A stretch of 36,639 nucleotides of DNA from an uncultured Lachnospiraceae bacterium (lineage in GTDB: Bacteria; Bacillota; Clostridia; Lachnospirales; Lachnospiraceae). The stretch lies in contig CANRHU010000034.1 of the NCBI GenBank assembly GCA_947630485.1, positions 1-36,639 on the forward strand, written 5' to 3'. Positions 14,885 through 22,752 of the stretch are shown one piece after another (position 1 is the first letter of the stretch; every line of letters starts with the position of its first letter). Made by a program: the position numbers and the translations under genes. The notes under the pieces are model-generated. The model saw only the letters and a list, made by a program, of their open reading frames with translations. It searched no databases and was not told where the DNA came from.

Positions 14885-15357
14885 CTGTCAATGACCTCCT
14901 GTATCTGATTATTCTTGTTCAGCCTGTCAAAACCGCCTGCCAGCGTTCTCAGCGTGCGGTAAAATATGACGAGGTCTTCCTCGGGGATATCGCGGCTCAC
15001 CGTATTCTGAACCTCCGCGGCCACGGCCGAGATGACCTCAGCCAGCTCCCGCCCCTTATCCGTAAGCTCCAGTTTCCACCCATAGCGCCGCTTCCCGCTT
15101 CCGTCCCGGGTGAAAATGATCTCCTTCTCGAAGAGATCGTCGATCTCCCTGGAAACCAGGCTGCGGTCGGACTGCCCGGCCGCGGCCAGCTCCGACGCTG
15201 ACATTCCCTCCGGATGCTCCCGCAGCAGATAGATCCAGAAAACATGGACTGCCTTCAGGCCAAGCTGCGCCGTATAGCGCGCCTTCAGCTTCTGGATACT
15301 GCCGTAAATTCCCGATATCAGGGATGAAAACTCTTCAAAACGTTCCTGCTCCAGCAT
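14875..15357 (-). CDS. MarR-family transcriptional regulator
   Basis: The 160-residue protein has the MarR winged helix: GMSASELAAAGQSDRSLVSR (helix-turn-helix), IDDLFEKEIIFTRDGSGKRR (recognition helix and wing), then KLELTDKGRELAEVI. The outer helices form the dimer interface. It starts at ATG 15357 with GGGAGGG upstream. A consensus promoter and an inverted repeat that overlaps its -35 box indicate self-repression. It was coupled to a degV gene, now broken. MarR proteins upstream of degV or fatty-acid genes often sense acyl ligands, but the ligand here is unknown. The divergent hydrolase/ATP-grasp operon starts 155 bp away and may be a second target. Confidence 0.88.
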   Translation of the reverse strand: MLEQERFEEFSSLISGIYGSIQKLKARYTAQLGLKAVHVFWIYLLREHPEGMSASELAAAGQSDRSLVSREIDDLFEKEIIFTRDGSGKRRYGWKLELTDKGRELAEVISAVAAEVQNTVSRDIPEEDLVIFYRTLRTLAGGFDRLNKNNQIQEVIDRWL

Positions 15358-15380
15358 GACGGTGTCCCTCCCGGTTCCGT

Positions 15381-15416
15381 ATTATATGTTATAAATGTTT
15401 ACTTGTCAACATTTAT
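15381..15416 (-). promoter_or_regulatory. marR promoter with MarR-type operator
   Basis: TTGACA (15404-15409) and TATAAT (15381-15386) are 17 bp apart on the minus strand. The inverted repeat ATAAATGTT/AACATTTAT (15391-15399 and 15408-15416, 8-bp centre) covers the -35 box, a normal place for MarR autorepression. Confidence 0.75.
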
Positions 15417-15441
15417 CTTCTATATACGGTACAACATTTCC

Positions 15442-15470
15442 TTGATATTTTCCTTTCCCTATGGTATATT
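15442..15470 (+). promoter_or_regulatory. Promoter of the hydrolase/ATP-grasp operon
   Basis: TTGATA (15442-15447) and TATATT (15465-15470) are 17 bp apart. The distance to the start codon at 15512 is about 40 bp. It lies back to back with the marR promoter. Confidence 0.7.
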
Positions 15471-15511
15471 ATCCACGTAAAATCAAACGATTCTACCACT
15501 GGGAGGCAATC

Positions 15512-16276
15512 ATGGTTGAAGTTTGGGATGTCACAGTTCCGGAGCTGACCGGCGACGAGCCGCGGCGCGCTTACATTTATCTGCCGGAGTCCTATCTGCA
15601 CGAACCGGACCGGCGCTACCCGGTTCTCTACATGTTCGACGGACACAACGTCTTTTTCGACGAGGACGCCACCTACGGTAAATCCTGGGGTATGACGGAA
15701 TACATGGAATTCTCAGAGACGGAGCTGATCATCGCGGCCGTGGAGTGCAACCACCATCCGGATAACGGACGGCTCAGCGAATACTCGCCGTTTTCTTTTA
15801 AGGACGTCCACTTCGGCAATATCACCGGCCGCGGACGCGCCACCATGCGGTGGATGATTCGTTCCTTCAAGGCCTACATCGACCGGAACTACCGCACGCT
15901 TCCCGACCGGAAGCACACTTTCATCGCCGGAAGCTCCATGGGCGGACTCATGAGCCTCTACGCGGTAACCGCCTACAACCGGTATTTCTCCAGGGCCGCG
16001 GCGCTCTCACCCTCTCTCTGGACGAATCCCGCGGGAATCGAGCACATGATCAAGCGCACCGACCTGCGTCCCGGCACCGTCATTTACATGGACTACGGCT
16101 CCGAGGAGATGAAGAACCATGTCGGAATGGAGAAGCAGTTCAAGAAGGTTTCCGGAATGCTTTTAGACCGCGGCGTCTGGCTCTCGACGCGCATCGTGCC
16201 GAACGGCGACCACAGCGAAGCCAGCTGGGAGAAGCAGATTCCCTTCTTTATGGAAACACTGTTATATGACTTATAA
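15512..16276 (+). CDS. Alpha/beta hydrolase, putative esterase (first of pair)
   Basis: The 254-residue protein is an esterase-D/IroE-like hydrolase. It shows RRYPVLYMFDGHNVFFDEDA near 35-54, the nucleophile elbow GSSMGG with Ser142, an acidic region near DYGSEE, and a likely catalytic His in NGDHSEASWE near the end. There is no signal peptide, so it acts in the cytoplasm. Enzymes of this family hydrolyse esters of siderophores, feruloyl sugars or other acylated compounds. GGGAGG precedes the ATG at 15512; an in-frame ATG at 15461 overlaps the promoter and is rejected. It heads an operon with a second hydrolase (67 bp on) and an ATP-grasp ligase. The substrate is unknown. Confidence 0.82.
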   Translation: MVEVWDVTVPELTGDEPRRAYIYLPESYLHEPDRRYPVLYMFDGHNVFFDEDATYGKSWGMTEYMEFSETELIIAAVECNHHPDNGRLSEYSPFSFKDVHFGNITGRGRATMRWMIRSFKAYIDRNYRTLPDRKHTFIAGSSMGGLMSLYAVTAYNRYFSRAAALSPSLWTNPAGIEHMIKRTDLRPGTVIYMDYGSEEMKNHVGMEKQFKKVSGMLLDRGVWLSTRIVPNGDHSEASWEKQIPFFMETLLYDL

Positions 16277-16343
16277 AACACGGAGCACCTGAATCGAGTT
16301 AAAGCATAAACCGCGCCGCATCCGGCGCAGGAAGGAGACATCT

Positions 16344-17102
16344 ATGGAGACACAGTATTTCAAGGAATACAGCCCGGCCCTGGGCCGCGATATGGAATGC
16401 AAGGTCTACGGCCACGCCGGCCGCCCCATGATTTATATTCCCTGCCAGAACGGGCGGTTCTATGATTTCGAGAATTTCCACATGGCGGGCACCTGGGGAC
16501 CCTGGATCGAGAGCGGCAAGCTGATGGTGCTCTCCGTCGACACGATGGACCAGGAGACCTGGTCCGACACCTACGGCGATCCGCGCCGGCGCATCGAGCG
16601 CCACGAAGCGTGGAACCAGTACGTAGTCGGCGAGGCGGCGCAGAAGATCCGTCACATGGCTATGGAGCGCAACGGCTGGGATCAGCTGCCCGGCGTCATG
16701 GTATTCGGCAGCAGCCTGGGCGCCACCCACGCGGTGAACTTCTATTTCCGCTGGCCGGACGTCTTCGACCGTCTGCTGGCGCTGTCCGGCATCTATACGG
16801 CGGAATACGGCTTCGGCGCCTACATGGACGACCTGGTCTATCTGAATTCGCCGGTTCATTACCTGGCGAATATGCCCACCGACCATCCCTACATCGCCAA
16901 GTACAATAAGCACAAAGCGGTGATCTGCGTAGGGCAGGGCCCGTGGGAGATGCCCGATTCCACCAGACAGCTCCACGGCATCCTGGACTGGAAGGAAATC
17001 TACGCCTGGGTCGATTACTGGGGCTATGACTGTGCCCACGACTGGGACTGGTGGTATAAACAGGTCGTGTATTTCGCGCCGTATCTGCTGGATATGGGAT
17101 AA
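16344..17102 (+). CDS. Alpha/beta hydrolase, putative esterase (second of pair)
   Basis: The 252-residue protein starts METQYFKEYSPALGRDMECK and has the elbow GSSLGA with Ser124 flanked by Gly122 and Gly126. The His near the end (YDCAHDWDWWYKQ) is the likely catalytic His. It is of the same broad family as its neighbour, but the two differ widely in sequence, so they are probably not a recent duplication. The ribosome site GGAAGGAG lies directly behind a 6-bp GC hairpin (16313-16328), which may tune its translation relative to the first gene. Together with the downstream ATP-grasp enzyme it forms a combination that I recall seeing in other Firmicutes without a known product. Confidence 0.8.
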   Translation: METQYFKEYSPALGRDMECKVYGHAGRPMIYIPCQNGRFYDFENFHMAGTWGPWIESGKLMVLSVDTMDQETWSDTYGDPRRRIERHEAWNQYVVGEAAQKIRHMAMERNGWDQLPGVMVFGSSLGATHAVNFYFRWPDVFDRLLALSGIYTAEYGFGAYMDDLVYLNSPVHYLANMPTDHPYIAKYNKHKAVICVGQGPWEMPDSTRQLHGILDWKEIYAWVDYWGYDCAHDWDWWYKQVVYFAPYLLDMG

Positions 17103-17116
17103 TCCGGAAATACAAA

Positions 17117-17214
17117 CAAAGCGTCACTGGCGCTTTGCTTGCATGGAAATATCTATGAAATCTCCACACCGTTTTATGGGATGGAGATTTCCCATTTTGA
17201 TTCAACACGTTGAA
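17117..17214 (+). promoter_or_regulatory. Two hairpins and a palindrome in the 214-bp gap before the ATP-grasp gene
   Basis: Three structures are seen. A 7-bp hairpin CAAAGCG/CGCTTTG lies at 17117-17137. A 10-bp hairpin GAAATCTCCA/TGGAGATTTC lies at 17157-17191, followed by CCATTTTGATT, which could terminate or slow transcription. The palindrome TTCAACACGTTGAA lies at 17201-17214. TTGATT and TATAAG nearby, 16 bp apart, make only a weak promoter. Confidence 0.45.
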
Positions 17215-17316
17215 CCGATATAAGTAAAAATCAATATCACATATACATCCGCAAGCCCGCCGATTCATCTGCATTTCAGATAAAATAGTAAACCATCACG
17301 AGGAGGATATGAAAAA

Positions 17317-18513
17317 ATGAAAAACGTAGTATTTATCTCGCCGAATTTTCCCACCAACTACTGGCAGTTCTGCCGGGAGCTGAAGAATAACGGCATGAAC
17401 GTCTTAGGCATCGGCGACGCCCCCTACGACGAACTGACTGGCGACCTGAAAGGCAGCCTGACCGAGTATTACAAAGTGTCCAGCCTGGAAAATGACGATG
17501 AAGTCTACCGCGCCATCGCATTTTTCATCTTCAAATATGGCCGCATCGACTGGCTGGAGTCCAACAACGAGTACTGGCTGGAGCGCGACGCCAGATTCCG
17601 CACGGATTTCAACATCCAGAGCGGCTTCCAGGCGTCCGATATCTCCCGCATCAAATACAAATCCAAAATGAAGGAATACTACAAAAAGGCCGGCATCGTC
17701 ACCGCGCGCTATCATCTCGTGGACGACTATGCGGGCTGCAAGTCCTTCATCAAGAAAGTGGGCTATCCGGTCGTCGCCAAGCCGGACAACGGCGTCGGCG
17801 CCTCCGACACCCACAAGATCTCAAACGATGAGGAACTGCAGAAATTCTTCGACACAAAGATTCCCGGCGTTCCCTATATCATGGAGGAATTCGTCTACGG
17901 CGCGGTCAATTCCTACGACGCCATCATCGATTCCAACGGCGAGCCCATGTTCGAGACCGGCAACGTCTCCCCCGTCTCCATCATGGACATCGTGAACAAC
18001 GCGGACAACTCTGTCTACTACATCGTCAAAGATCTGCCCGACGACACCCGCGCTGCCGGCCGCGCTACAGTCAAGAGCTTCGGCGTCAAGAGCCGCTTCG
18101 TGCATTTTGAGTTCTTCCGCCTGCAGCAGGATCAGAAGGGGCTGGGCAAGAAGGGCGACATCATGGCACTGGAAGTCAATATGCGCCCCTGCGGCGGTTT
18201 CACGCCTGACATGATCAATTTCGCCCACTCCACCAATGTCTATAAGATCTGGGCCGACATGATCGCCTTCGACCGCTCCACAATGCCGGTGGGCAAGCAC
18301 GCCTTCTGCGCCTTCGCCGGCCGCCGCGACGGCAAGAACTTCGTTATGAGCCACGAGGACATCATGGCCAAATACGGCGCGAAGATGAAGATGGTTGACC
18401 GTATCCCCGATGCCCTCTCCGGCGCCATGGGCAACCAGATGTATCTGGTGCTCTGCGACAGCGAGGAGGAACTGAATCAGTTCTATAAGGATGTGCTGGA
18501 GTGCAGGGAATAG
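17317..18513 (+). CDS. ATP-grasp carboxylate-amine (or -thiol) ligase
   Basis: The 398-residue protein has the ATP-grasp layout: an N-terminal Rossmann-like part (MKNVVFISPNFPTNYWQFCR), an ATP-grasp N-lobe with VGYPVVAKPDNGVGASDTHK near 148-167, the hinge PYIMEEFVYG, and the metal-binding end MALEVNMRPCGG near 287-298. Such enzymes activate a carboxylate as acyl phosphate and join it to an amine or thiol. The closest recognised group is the carbamoyl-phosphate-synthase-like/carboxylate-amine ligases of unknown substrate. GAGGAGG lies upstream of the ATG at 17317. Two hydrolases of unknown substrate precede it, so the three may build and trim a small amide or ester product. A strong terminator follows. 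Confidence 0.85.
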   Translation: MKNVVFISPNFPTNYWQFCRELKNNGMNVLGIGDAPYDELTGDLKGSLTEYYKVSSLENDDEVYRAIAFFIFKYGRIDWLESNNEYWLERDARFRTDFNIQSGFQASDISRIKYKSKMKEYYKKAGIVTARYHLVDDYAGCKSFIKKVGYPVVAKPDNGVGASDTHKISNDEELQKFFDTKIPGVPYIMEEFVYGAVNSYDAIIDSNGEPMFETGNVSPVSIMDIVNNADNSVYYIVKDLPDDTRAAGRATVKSFGVKSRFVHFEFFRLQQDQKGLGKKGDIMALEVNMRPCGGFTPDMINFAHSTNVYKIWADMIAFDRSTMPVGKHAFCAFAGRRDGKNFVMSHEDIMAKYGAKMKMVDRIPDALSGAMGNQMYLVLCDSEEELNQFYKDVLECRE

Positions 18514-18527
18514 AAAAAACTTAAAGC

Positions 18528-18567
18528 AAAGTAGCGCCTTACTTTAGCAAAGCGAAGGCGCTACTTT
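18528..18567 (+). terminator. Terminator of the hydrolase/ATP-grasp operon
   Basis: A perfect 13-bp stem AAAGTAGCGCCTT/AAGGCGCTACTTT (18528-18540 and 18555-18567) with a 14-nt loop lies 15 bp after the stop codon and runs into TTGC. The A run in front makes it usable from the other strand too, where the MYG1 gene ends at 18665. Confidence 0.8.
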
Positions 18568-18664
18568 TTGCATGCTGCGTATATAGCAAGTGCAGCAACG
18601 GCTCCCTGGTGAAGCATATTATTGCAGAATACTACCGGTTATCCTCAGCGGACATAACCTGTCT

Positions 18665-19501
18665 TCACGTAGACTCTCCATCCATCTTCATCCCTCGCCG
18701 ATAGATCTCCTCCGACAGCCGGCACATCCGCGCCGCCGTCTCCGCATCCGACGCGCTTAGGTAGAACCTGGCCTTGTGGCAGAAATTCAGATTCGGATCG
18801 ATCCTGTGCAGCGTCCCGATATCCGCCCCTGCCCACTCCTCCGGGAACGGGATCTTCGTCTTAAACGACTGGGGCGCCACCGGCACTCCCTGTCCGGCCC
18901 AGCCGCCGCGGCCGTCCGGGAACACACAGTACGTCTTATCTGTGTCCACCAGCACTGACTGCCACGGTACGAATTTAGGCAGTACCACCACATGATCCGC
19001 GCTTTCCTCAAGGGCCTTCTTCACGATCACCTCAGCCCGCTCCTGCGCTTTCATCTGGGACAGGTAGCGCCGCAGAATCCCCTCCGCGAAATCCACCGCC
19101 TGGGCGAACCGCTCATCCGGCGAATCCGCGCTGTCCCATTCCGGATTAAACCAGGACACCGCCGCCGACAGAACACATGGAACCCCGCCGTTATCCGCGT
19201 CATCCAATGCCGCGACAAAATGTTCGTCGAACTCCTTTGCTTCCTTCTCGCCGACCAGCTGGGAACCATATTTCTCCCAAAGAAGACCGAACGCCGCGTA
19301 AGACCGTCCATCCGGGCGTTTGCGGACCCCCGCCTGATGATGGTCAAACTCGCCCATACCGATATCATAGACAATGCCGTCAAAGCCATCCGGCACGCTG
19401 TAACCTCTCCTAACCTCAAAATCCGGATAAATCAGCCGCAGAAGCGCTGTTGAGAAAACGTCGTCCGCGTGAAATGTGCCGCTGTGAGTGAAACCCTTCA
19501 T
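18665..19501 (-). CDS. MYG1 family protein (DHH-like phosphoesterase)
   Basis: The 278-residue product matches bacterial MYG1 proteins. It has THSGTFHADDVFSTALLRL at 4-22 with the metal-binding H-x-D pattern, FDHHQAG near 55 and, in the middle, VAALDDADNGG, then TKIPFPEEWAG and a C-terminal FCHKARFYLSA. Eukaryotic MYG1 is a 3'-5' exoribonuclease; bacterial members are uncharacterised but share the metal site. The start at 19501 with AGGAGG ten bases before it is preferred to the in-frame ATG at 19576. A weak promoter (TTGAGA and TAAACT, 18 bp) lies further up. It is downstream of, and in line with, the small hydrolase at 19616-20239. Confidence 0.88.
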   Translation of the reverse strand: MKGFTHSGTFHADDVFSTALLRLIYPDFEVRRGYSVPDGFDGIVYDIGMGEFDHHQAGVRKRPDGRSYAAFGLLWEKYGSQLVGEKEAKEFDEHFVAALDDADNGGVPCVLSAAVSWFNPEWDSADSPDERFAQAVDFAEGILRRYLSQMKAQERAEVIVKKALEESADHVVVLPKFVPWQSVLVDTDKTYCVFPDGRGGWAGQGVPVAPQSFKTKIPFPEEWAGADIGTLHRIDPNLNFCHKARFYLSASDAETAARMCRLSEEIYRRGMKMDGEST

Positions 19502-19615
19502 AATCTGTCCGCCTCCTGTAAAGAATCCTTTCTCTGTAAAACAGTTTACCACAGCAGGCTGCCTGTTCTCAACCATTTCTTTGCATAATAACCTACCAGA
19601 TCGGACAAACCAAAA

Positions 19616-20239
19616 TTACTGCTTCATCACCCAAAGAAACGCCTTGGCAGTTCTCCGATCGGCTTCCCTGAAATGATTACCCGGATTCCATTCCAAAACA
19701 CAGTTTTTGCTCTGTTCCCTAAGCAAATCATGCGTCTCACGGATTTTCTCCCCTATGGCAGCCATAACAGGATTCCGCGTTTTCTCCTCTTTATCGCCAA
19801 GACTGAGATAAACCGCATTGCTATGAATCTCATGCTCCCTCATATATTCCACAAAACCTGGAAACCAAACGGATGGCGACGCCGCGGCAACGCCCTTAAA
19901 TATACTCACCTGACAGGCCGCCCATAGAGCAAATAATCCGGCGAGAGAATAACCCCCAATGTAATAGGTCTTACTCTGGTCCGCACAATATCCCAGCACC
20001 CTGGAAAGAGTATCGGCCGCCTTGCCTCCGAAATCCTCTTTCCCATATACGGCAGGCAGACTCCACGGAGACAGATCCGAATTCCAGTGATCAACTTTCA
20101 AAGCAATAAGCCGAAACTCTTCACGAGTATTCTCTCTTATAAAAGCGAACTCTTTTTCAAGCGACGCAAGGTCATGATCGTCAACCATCTGTATCAGAAC
20201 AATCGATGCCGACAGATTCCCATACTCAAATACATCCAT
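19616..20239 (-). CDS. Small alpha/beta hydrolase (esterase-like)
   Basis: The 207-residue protein has YYIGGYSLAGLFALWAACQ at 92-110, a nucleophile elbow around Ser98, then AAASPSVWFPGF and YLSLGDKEEKTRN, as in esterase-D-like hydrolases. The probable catalytic His is in NPGNHFREADRR near the C-terminus. The elbow is G-Y-S-L-A rather than the usual G-x-S-x-G. It is shorter than the two hydrolases at 15.5-17.1 kb and shares only the fold and the ASPSVW/SPSLW motif with the first. AGGAGA precedes the ATG. The substrate is unknown. Confidence 0.78.
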   Translation of the reverse strand: MDVFEYGNLSASIVLIQMVDDHDLASLEKEFAFIRENTREEFRLIALKVDHWNSDLSPWSLPAVYGKEDFGGKAADTLSRVLGYCADQSKTYYIGGYSLAGLFALWAACQVSIFKGVAAASPSVWFPGFVEYMREHEIHSNAVYLSLGDKEEKTRNPVMAAIGEKIRETHDLLREQSKNCVLEWNPGNHFREADRRTAKAFLWVMKQ

Positions 20240-20384
20240 CTCAAATCTCCTGAATTATTTTTCAAATGCCATTCCTGTTTATTGGAACCATCCGCTATCA
20301 CGATAGCAGAAACAAACGCAGATCGCAAGTATTTTTATCCGTCATTCGCCAGACCTTACCGATTAAAAGACACCCAAGAAAGCA

Positions 20385-20413
20385 TTGCAAAAAGTCACCA
20401 AATTTATTATGAT
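20385..20413 (+). promoter_or_regulatory. Promoter of the threonine aldolase gene
   Basis: TTGCAA (20385-20390) and TATGAT (20408-20413) are 17 bp apart, about 55 bp ahead of the start codon at 20470. Confidence 0.6.
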
Positions 20414-20469
20414 AATTCTGATCAGAGGAAACGGATCGAAAAAGCAAGAAATCCGGAGGTTCAAGAACA

Positions 20470-21504
20470 ATGTACAGTTTCAATAACGACTACAGTGAGG
20501 GCGCCCATCCCCGCATCCTGCAGGCCCTTATGGAGACCAATTTAGAGCAAAATAACGGCTACAGCTTAGACCGCCACACGGCTCACGCCGCAGAACAAAT
20601 CCGCGCAGAGGCCAACTGCCCCGCCGCGGATGTTCACATTCTGACAGGCGGCACCCAGACCAATTCCACCGTAATCGCCGCGGCGCTCCGCCCACACCAG
20701 GCAGTCATCGCCGCCTCCACCGGGCATATCAATGTTCACGAGACCGGCGCTGTGGAGGCCTCCGGCCACAAGGTGCTGACCCGCCCCACCGCAGACGGCA
20801 AGCTGACGCCGGAGCTGATCCAGGAAATCCTGGACGCCCACACCGACGAGCATATGGTTCAGCCAAAGATGGTCTACACTTCCGACTCTACAGAAATCGG
20901 CACCCTTTACACGAAATCGGAGCTGGAAGCGCTTTCCCATTGCTGTCATCAGAATGATCTCTGGCTGTTCCTGGACGGCGCCCGCCTCGGAGCGGCGCTG
21001 ACCAGCCCGGCAAACGATCTTACCATGGCGGATATCGCCGCTCTGACGGATGTCTTCTATATCGGCGGCACGAAGAACGGCGCCCTGTTCGGCGAGGCCC
21101 TCGTCATCGTAAACGACGCGCTGAAAGCGGATTTCCGCTATCTGATCAAGCAGCGAGGCGCAATGCTCGCGAAAGGCTGGCTTTTGGGGATTCAGTTCGA
21201 GGAACTGTTCCGCGACCGCCTCTTCTACGATCTGGCTGCCCACGCCAACCGGATGGCTGCCCGGCTCGGCGACGCCCTGACGGAGCGCGGATATGAGTTT
21301 GCCTACCCGCCGCAGACCAACCAGCTGTTTCCCATTTTCACCGATGAAATGATCAGGAACCTCAGCAAAAACTTCCTGTTCATGCCGTATCAAAGGATCG
21401 ATGAGAAGCACCAGAGCGTCCGTCTGGTCACATCCTGGGCAACGACAGACGCCGGGGTGGAGGATTTCATCCGGGCACTGGATGCGGAGGGCATCCGCAG
21501 ATAA
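20470..21504 (+). CDS. ltaE: Low-specificity L-threonine aldolase
   Basis: The 344-residue PLP enzyme splits threonine into glycine and acetaldehyde. It starts MYSFNNDYSEGAHPRILQAL. It has the phosphate-binding TGGTQTNS at 59-66, HETGAVEASGHKV at 90-102, the PLP aspartate in LDGARL (Asp169) and the Schiff-base Lys202 in YIGGTKNGALFGE. The length and motifs fit the beta-eliminating-lyase family well. GGAGG lies ten bases upstream of the ATG. The gene is alone, divergent from the small hydrolase at 19616-20239, and is followed at once by a gene remnant. Confidence 0.92.
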   Translation: MYSFNNDYSEGAHPRILQALMETNLEQNNGYSLDRHTAHAAEQIRAEANCPAADVHILTGGTQTNSTVIAAALRPHQAVIAASTGHINVHETGAVEASGHKVLTRPTADGKLTPELIQEILDAHTDEHMVQPKMVYTSDSTEIGTLYTKSELEALSHCCHQNDLWLFLDGARLGAALTSPANDLTMADIAALTDVFYIGGTKNGALFGEALVIVNDALKADFRYLIKQRGAMLAKGWLLGIQFEELFRDRLFYDLAAHANRMAARLGDALTERGYEFAYPPQTNQLFPIFTDEMIRNLSKNFLFMPYQRIDEKHQSVRLVTSWATTDAGVEDFIRALDAEGIRR

Positions 21505-21523
21505 GGGCTCGATTCACGTTTAA

Positions 21524-21664
21524 ATCAGGCTGCAAAAGGGCTATGCCCCCGCGGACATCGCTGAGCTTCTGGACGAAAAACAGCGCCTTGTCGAACAGAT
21601 CTGCTCTCTCGCACAAGCCGCTGCGCCGGAATACAATATTGAAAAGATATACCAGGCCCTCTGA
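21524..21664 (+). pseudogene. C-terminal gene remnant behind ltaE
   Basis: A frame open from 21524 to a TGA at 21662 encodes LQKGYAPADIAELLDEKQRL, then EQICSLAQAAAPEYNIEKIYQAL. It looks like a real protein end, and no start codon or front part remains. From memory it resembles C-terminal tails of Rpn-type PD-(D/E)xK transposase-like proteins, but I am not sure. A tight palindrome GGCCCTC/GAGGGCC at 21655-21669 overlaps its stop. Confidence 0.4.
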
Positions 21665-21697
21665 GGGCCGCACCCTGGGTAAAGATAAAGCTGCGGT

Positions 21698-22315
21698 TTA
21701 CTCCGCCTTCTCAAGGATACCCCGGATATAGTTGCGGACCACCTCAAACGCCACCCTATTCTTCCCGCTGTTAATCACTAAGTCCGCCAGGGCGCTGGTG
21801 GGCTGCACATAGAGATAATGCATGGGCTTCACGGTAGTCAGGTACTGCTCCACCACGCCTTCAATATCGCGCCCCCGCTCCTTCACGTCGCGGATCACGC
21901 GGCGAAGGATGCGCTCGTCGGCGTCGGCCTCCACAAAAATCTTCACATCCAGAAGCCGACGCAGACGATCATCCGCCAGCACCAAAATACCTTCCAGAAG
22001 AATCACCGGTTTCGGCTCCACGACCACAACTTCCTTGGACCGGGTATGAAGCGAATAATCATAGACAGGACACCGGACCGCTTTTCCGTCCTTTAAATCC
22101 TGCAGCTGCTTTAGCAGCAGTTCTGTCTCAAAGGCGCTGGGGTGGTCGTAATTCTGCTTCTTCCGCTCCTCAAAGGGGATATCGTCCTGCGCCCGGTAGT
22201 AATTGTCGTGATACAGAACTGCCACGTCGTCTCCGAATTCCGCTTTCAGCCGGTTAGTAAAGGTAGATTTTCCGGAACCGGTCCCTCCCGCGATGCCTAT
22301 GATCACTGTATTCAT
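21698..22315 (-). CDS. udk: Uridine kinase
   Basis: The 205-residue kinase phosphorylates uridine (and cytidine) in pyrimidine salvage. The P-loop IAGGTGSGKSTF is at 8-19, followed by LYHDNYYRAQDDIPFEER, NYDHPSAFETELL, YDYSLHTR, VILLEGILVLADDRLR and the lid RRVIRDVKERGR, all typical of Udk. GGAGGG precedes the ATG at 22315. The gene begins 45 bp after the metal-binding HMA gene and may be cotranscribed with it, although their functions seem unrelated. Confidence 0.94.
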   Translation of the reverse strand: MNTVIIGIAGGTGSGKSTFTNRLKAEFGDDVAVLYHDNYYRAQDDIPFEERKKQNYDHPSAFETELLLKQLQDLKDGKAVRCPVYDYSLHTRSKEVVVVEPKPVILLEGILVLADDRLRRLLDVKIFVEADADERILRRVIRDVKERGRDIEGVVEQYLTTVKPMHYLYVQPTSALADLVINSGKNRVAFEVVRNYIRGILEKAE

Positions 22316-22360
22316 CTGCTGTCCCTCCGTGTGCGCCGCAGCATCTGCCGCAGATCATTT

Positions 22361-22576
22361 TTATACGTAGATCTCGCAGTCCGGCTCCACCCGCTTGCAG
22401 GCCTTCACCGCTTCCTGCACAATCTCGTCAAATCTGGCGTCGTCTGCCTCGATGATCAGCCGCTGGGTCATAAAGCTGATCGTCGCTTCCTTCACGCCTT
22501 CAATCTTATTCACCGCGGCTTCCATCTTCGCCGCGCAGTTGGCACAATCCACTTCCACTTTGAATTTCTTCTTCAT
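22361..22576 (-). CDS. Heavy-metal-associated (HMA) domain protein, CopZ-like
   Basis: The 71-residue protein is a single ferredoxin-like HMA domain: MKKKFKVEVDCANCAAKMEA with the metal-binding C-x-x-C, then VNKIEGVKEATISFMTQRL. Such proteins carry Cu(I), Zn or Cd to P-type ATPases. The negative residues and the Cys pair in the C-terminal part (ACKRVEPDCEIYV) resemble Zn/Cd-type HMA domains that are often fused to, or lie beside, CadA/ZntA-type pumps. No pump or metal regulator is present within the window. GGAGG lies nine bases before the ATG at 22576. Its promoter carries a convincing ArsR/SmtB-type operator, so expression is probably induced by metal. Confidence 0.85.
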   Translation of the reverse strand: MKKKFKVEVDCANCAAKMEAAVNKIEGVKEATISFMTQRLIIEADDARFDEIVQEAVKACKRVEPDCEIYV

Positions 22577-22660
22577 AAGGCATATCCTCCTCGCATATGA
22601 TATTCGCATTCCTATGATTTCTTCCAGGATGGCCGAAAGAGGAAACAATCCCGGAATCAA

Positions 22661-22713
22661 CATATGAATAATTGTTCATATGACCATTATATACCTTATA
22701 TTGAAAAATGCAA
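22661..22713 (-). promoter_or_regulatory. Promoter and ArsR/SmtB-type operator of the HMA gene
   Basis: TTGCAT (22708-22713) and TATAAT (22686-22691) are 16 bp apart on the minus strand. Directly behind the -10 box is the 22-bp perfect-arm repeat CATATGAA/TTCATATG with a 6-bp centre (22661-22682). This matches the TGAA-N6-TTCA pattern of CzrA, SmtB and CadC sites. Confidence 0.75.
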
Positions 22714-22752
22714 GTACATTTTATAAATATTTCGCCTAAGTCATTCGGCAAA

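Noticed and set aside
20566..21411. Minus-strand open frame of 281 codons inside ltaE
   Set aside because: It is antisense to a clear threonine aldolase with its PLP lysine in place.
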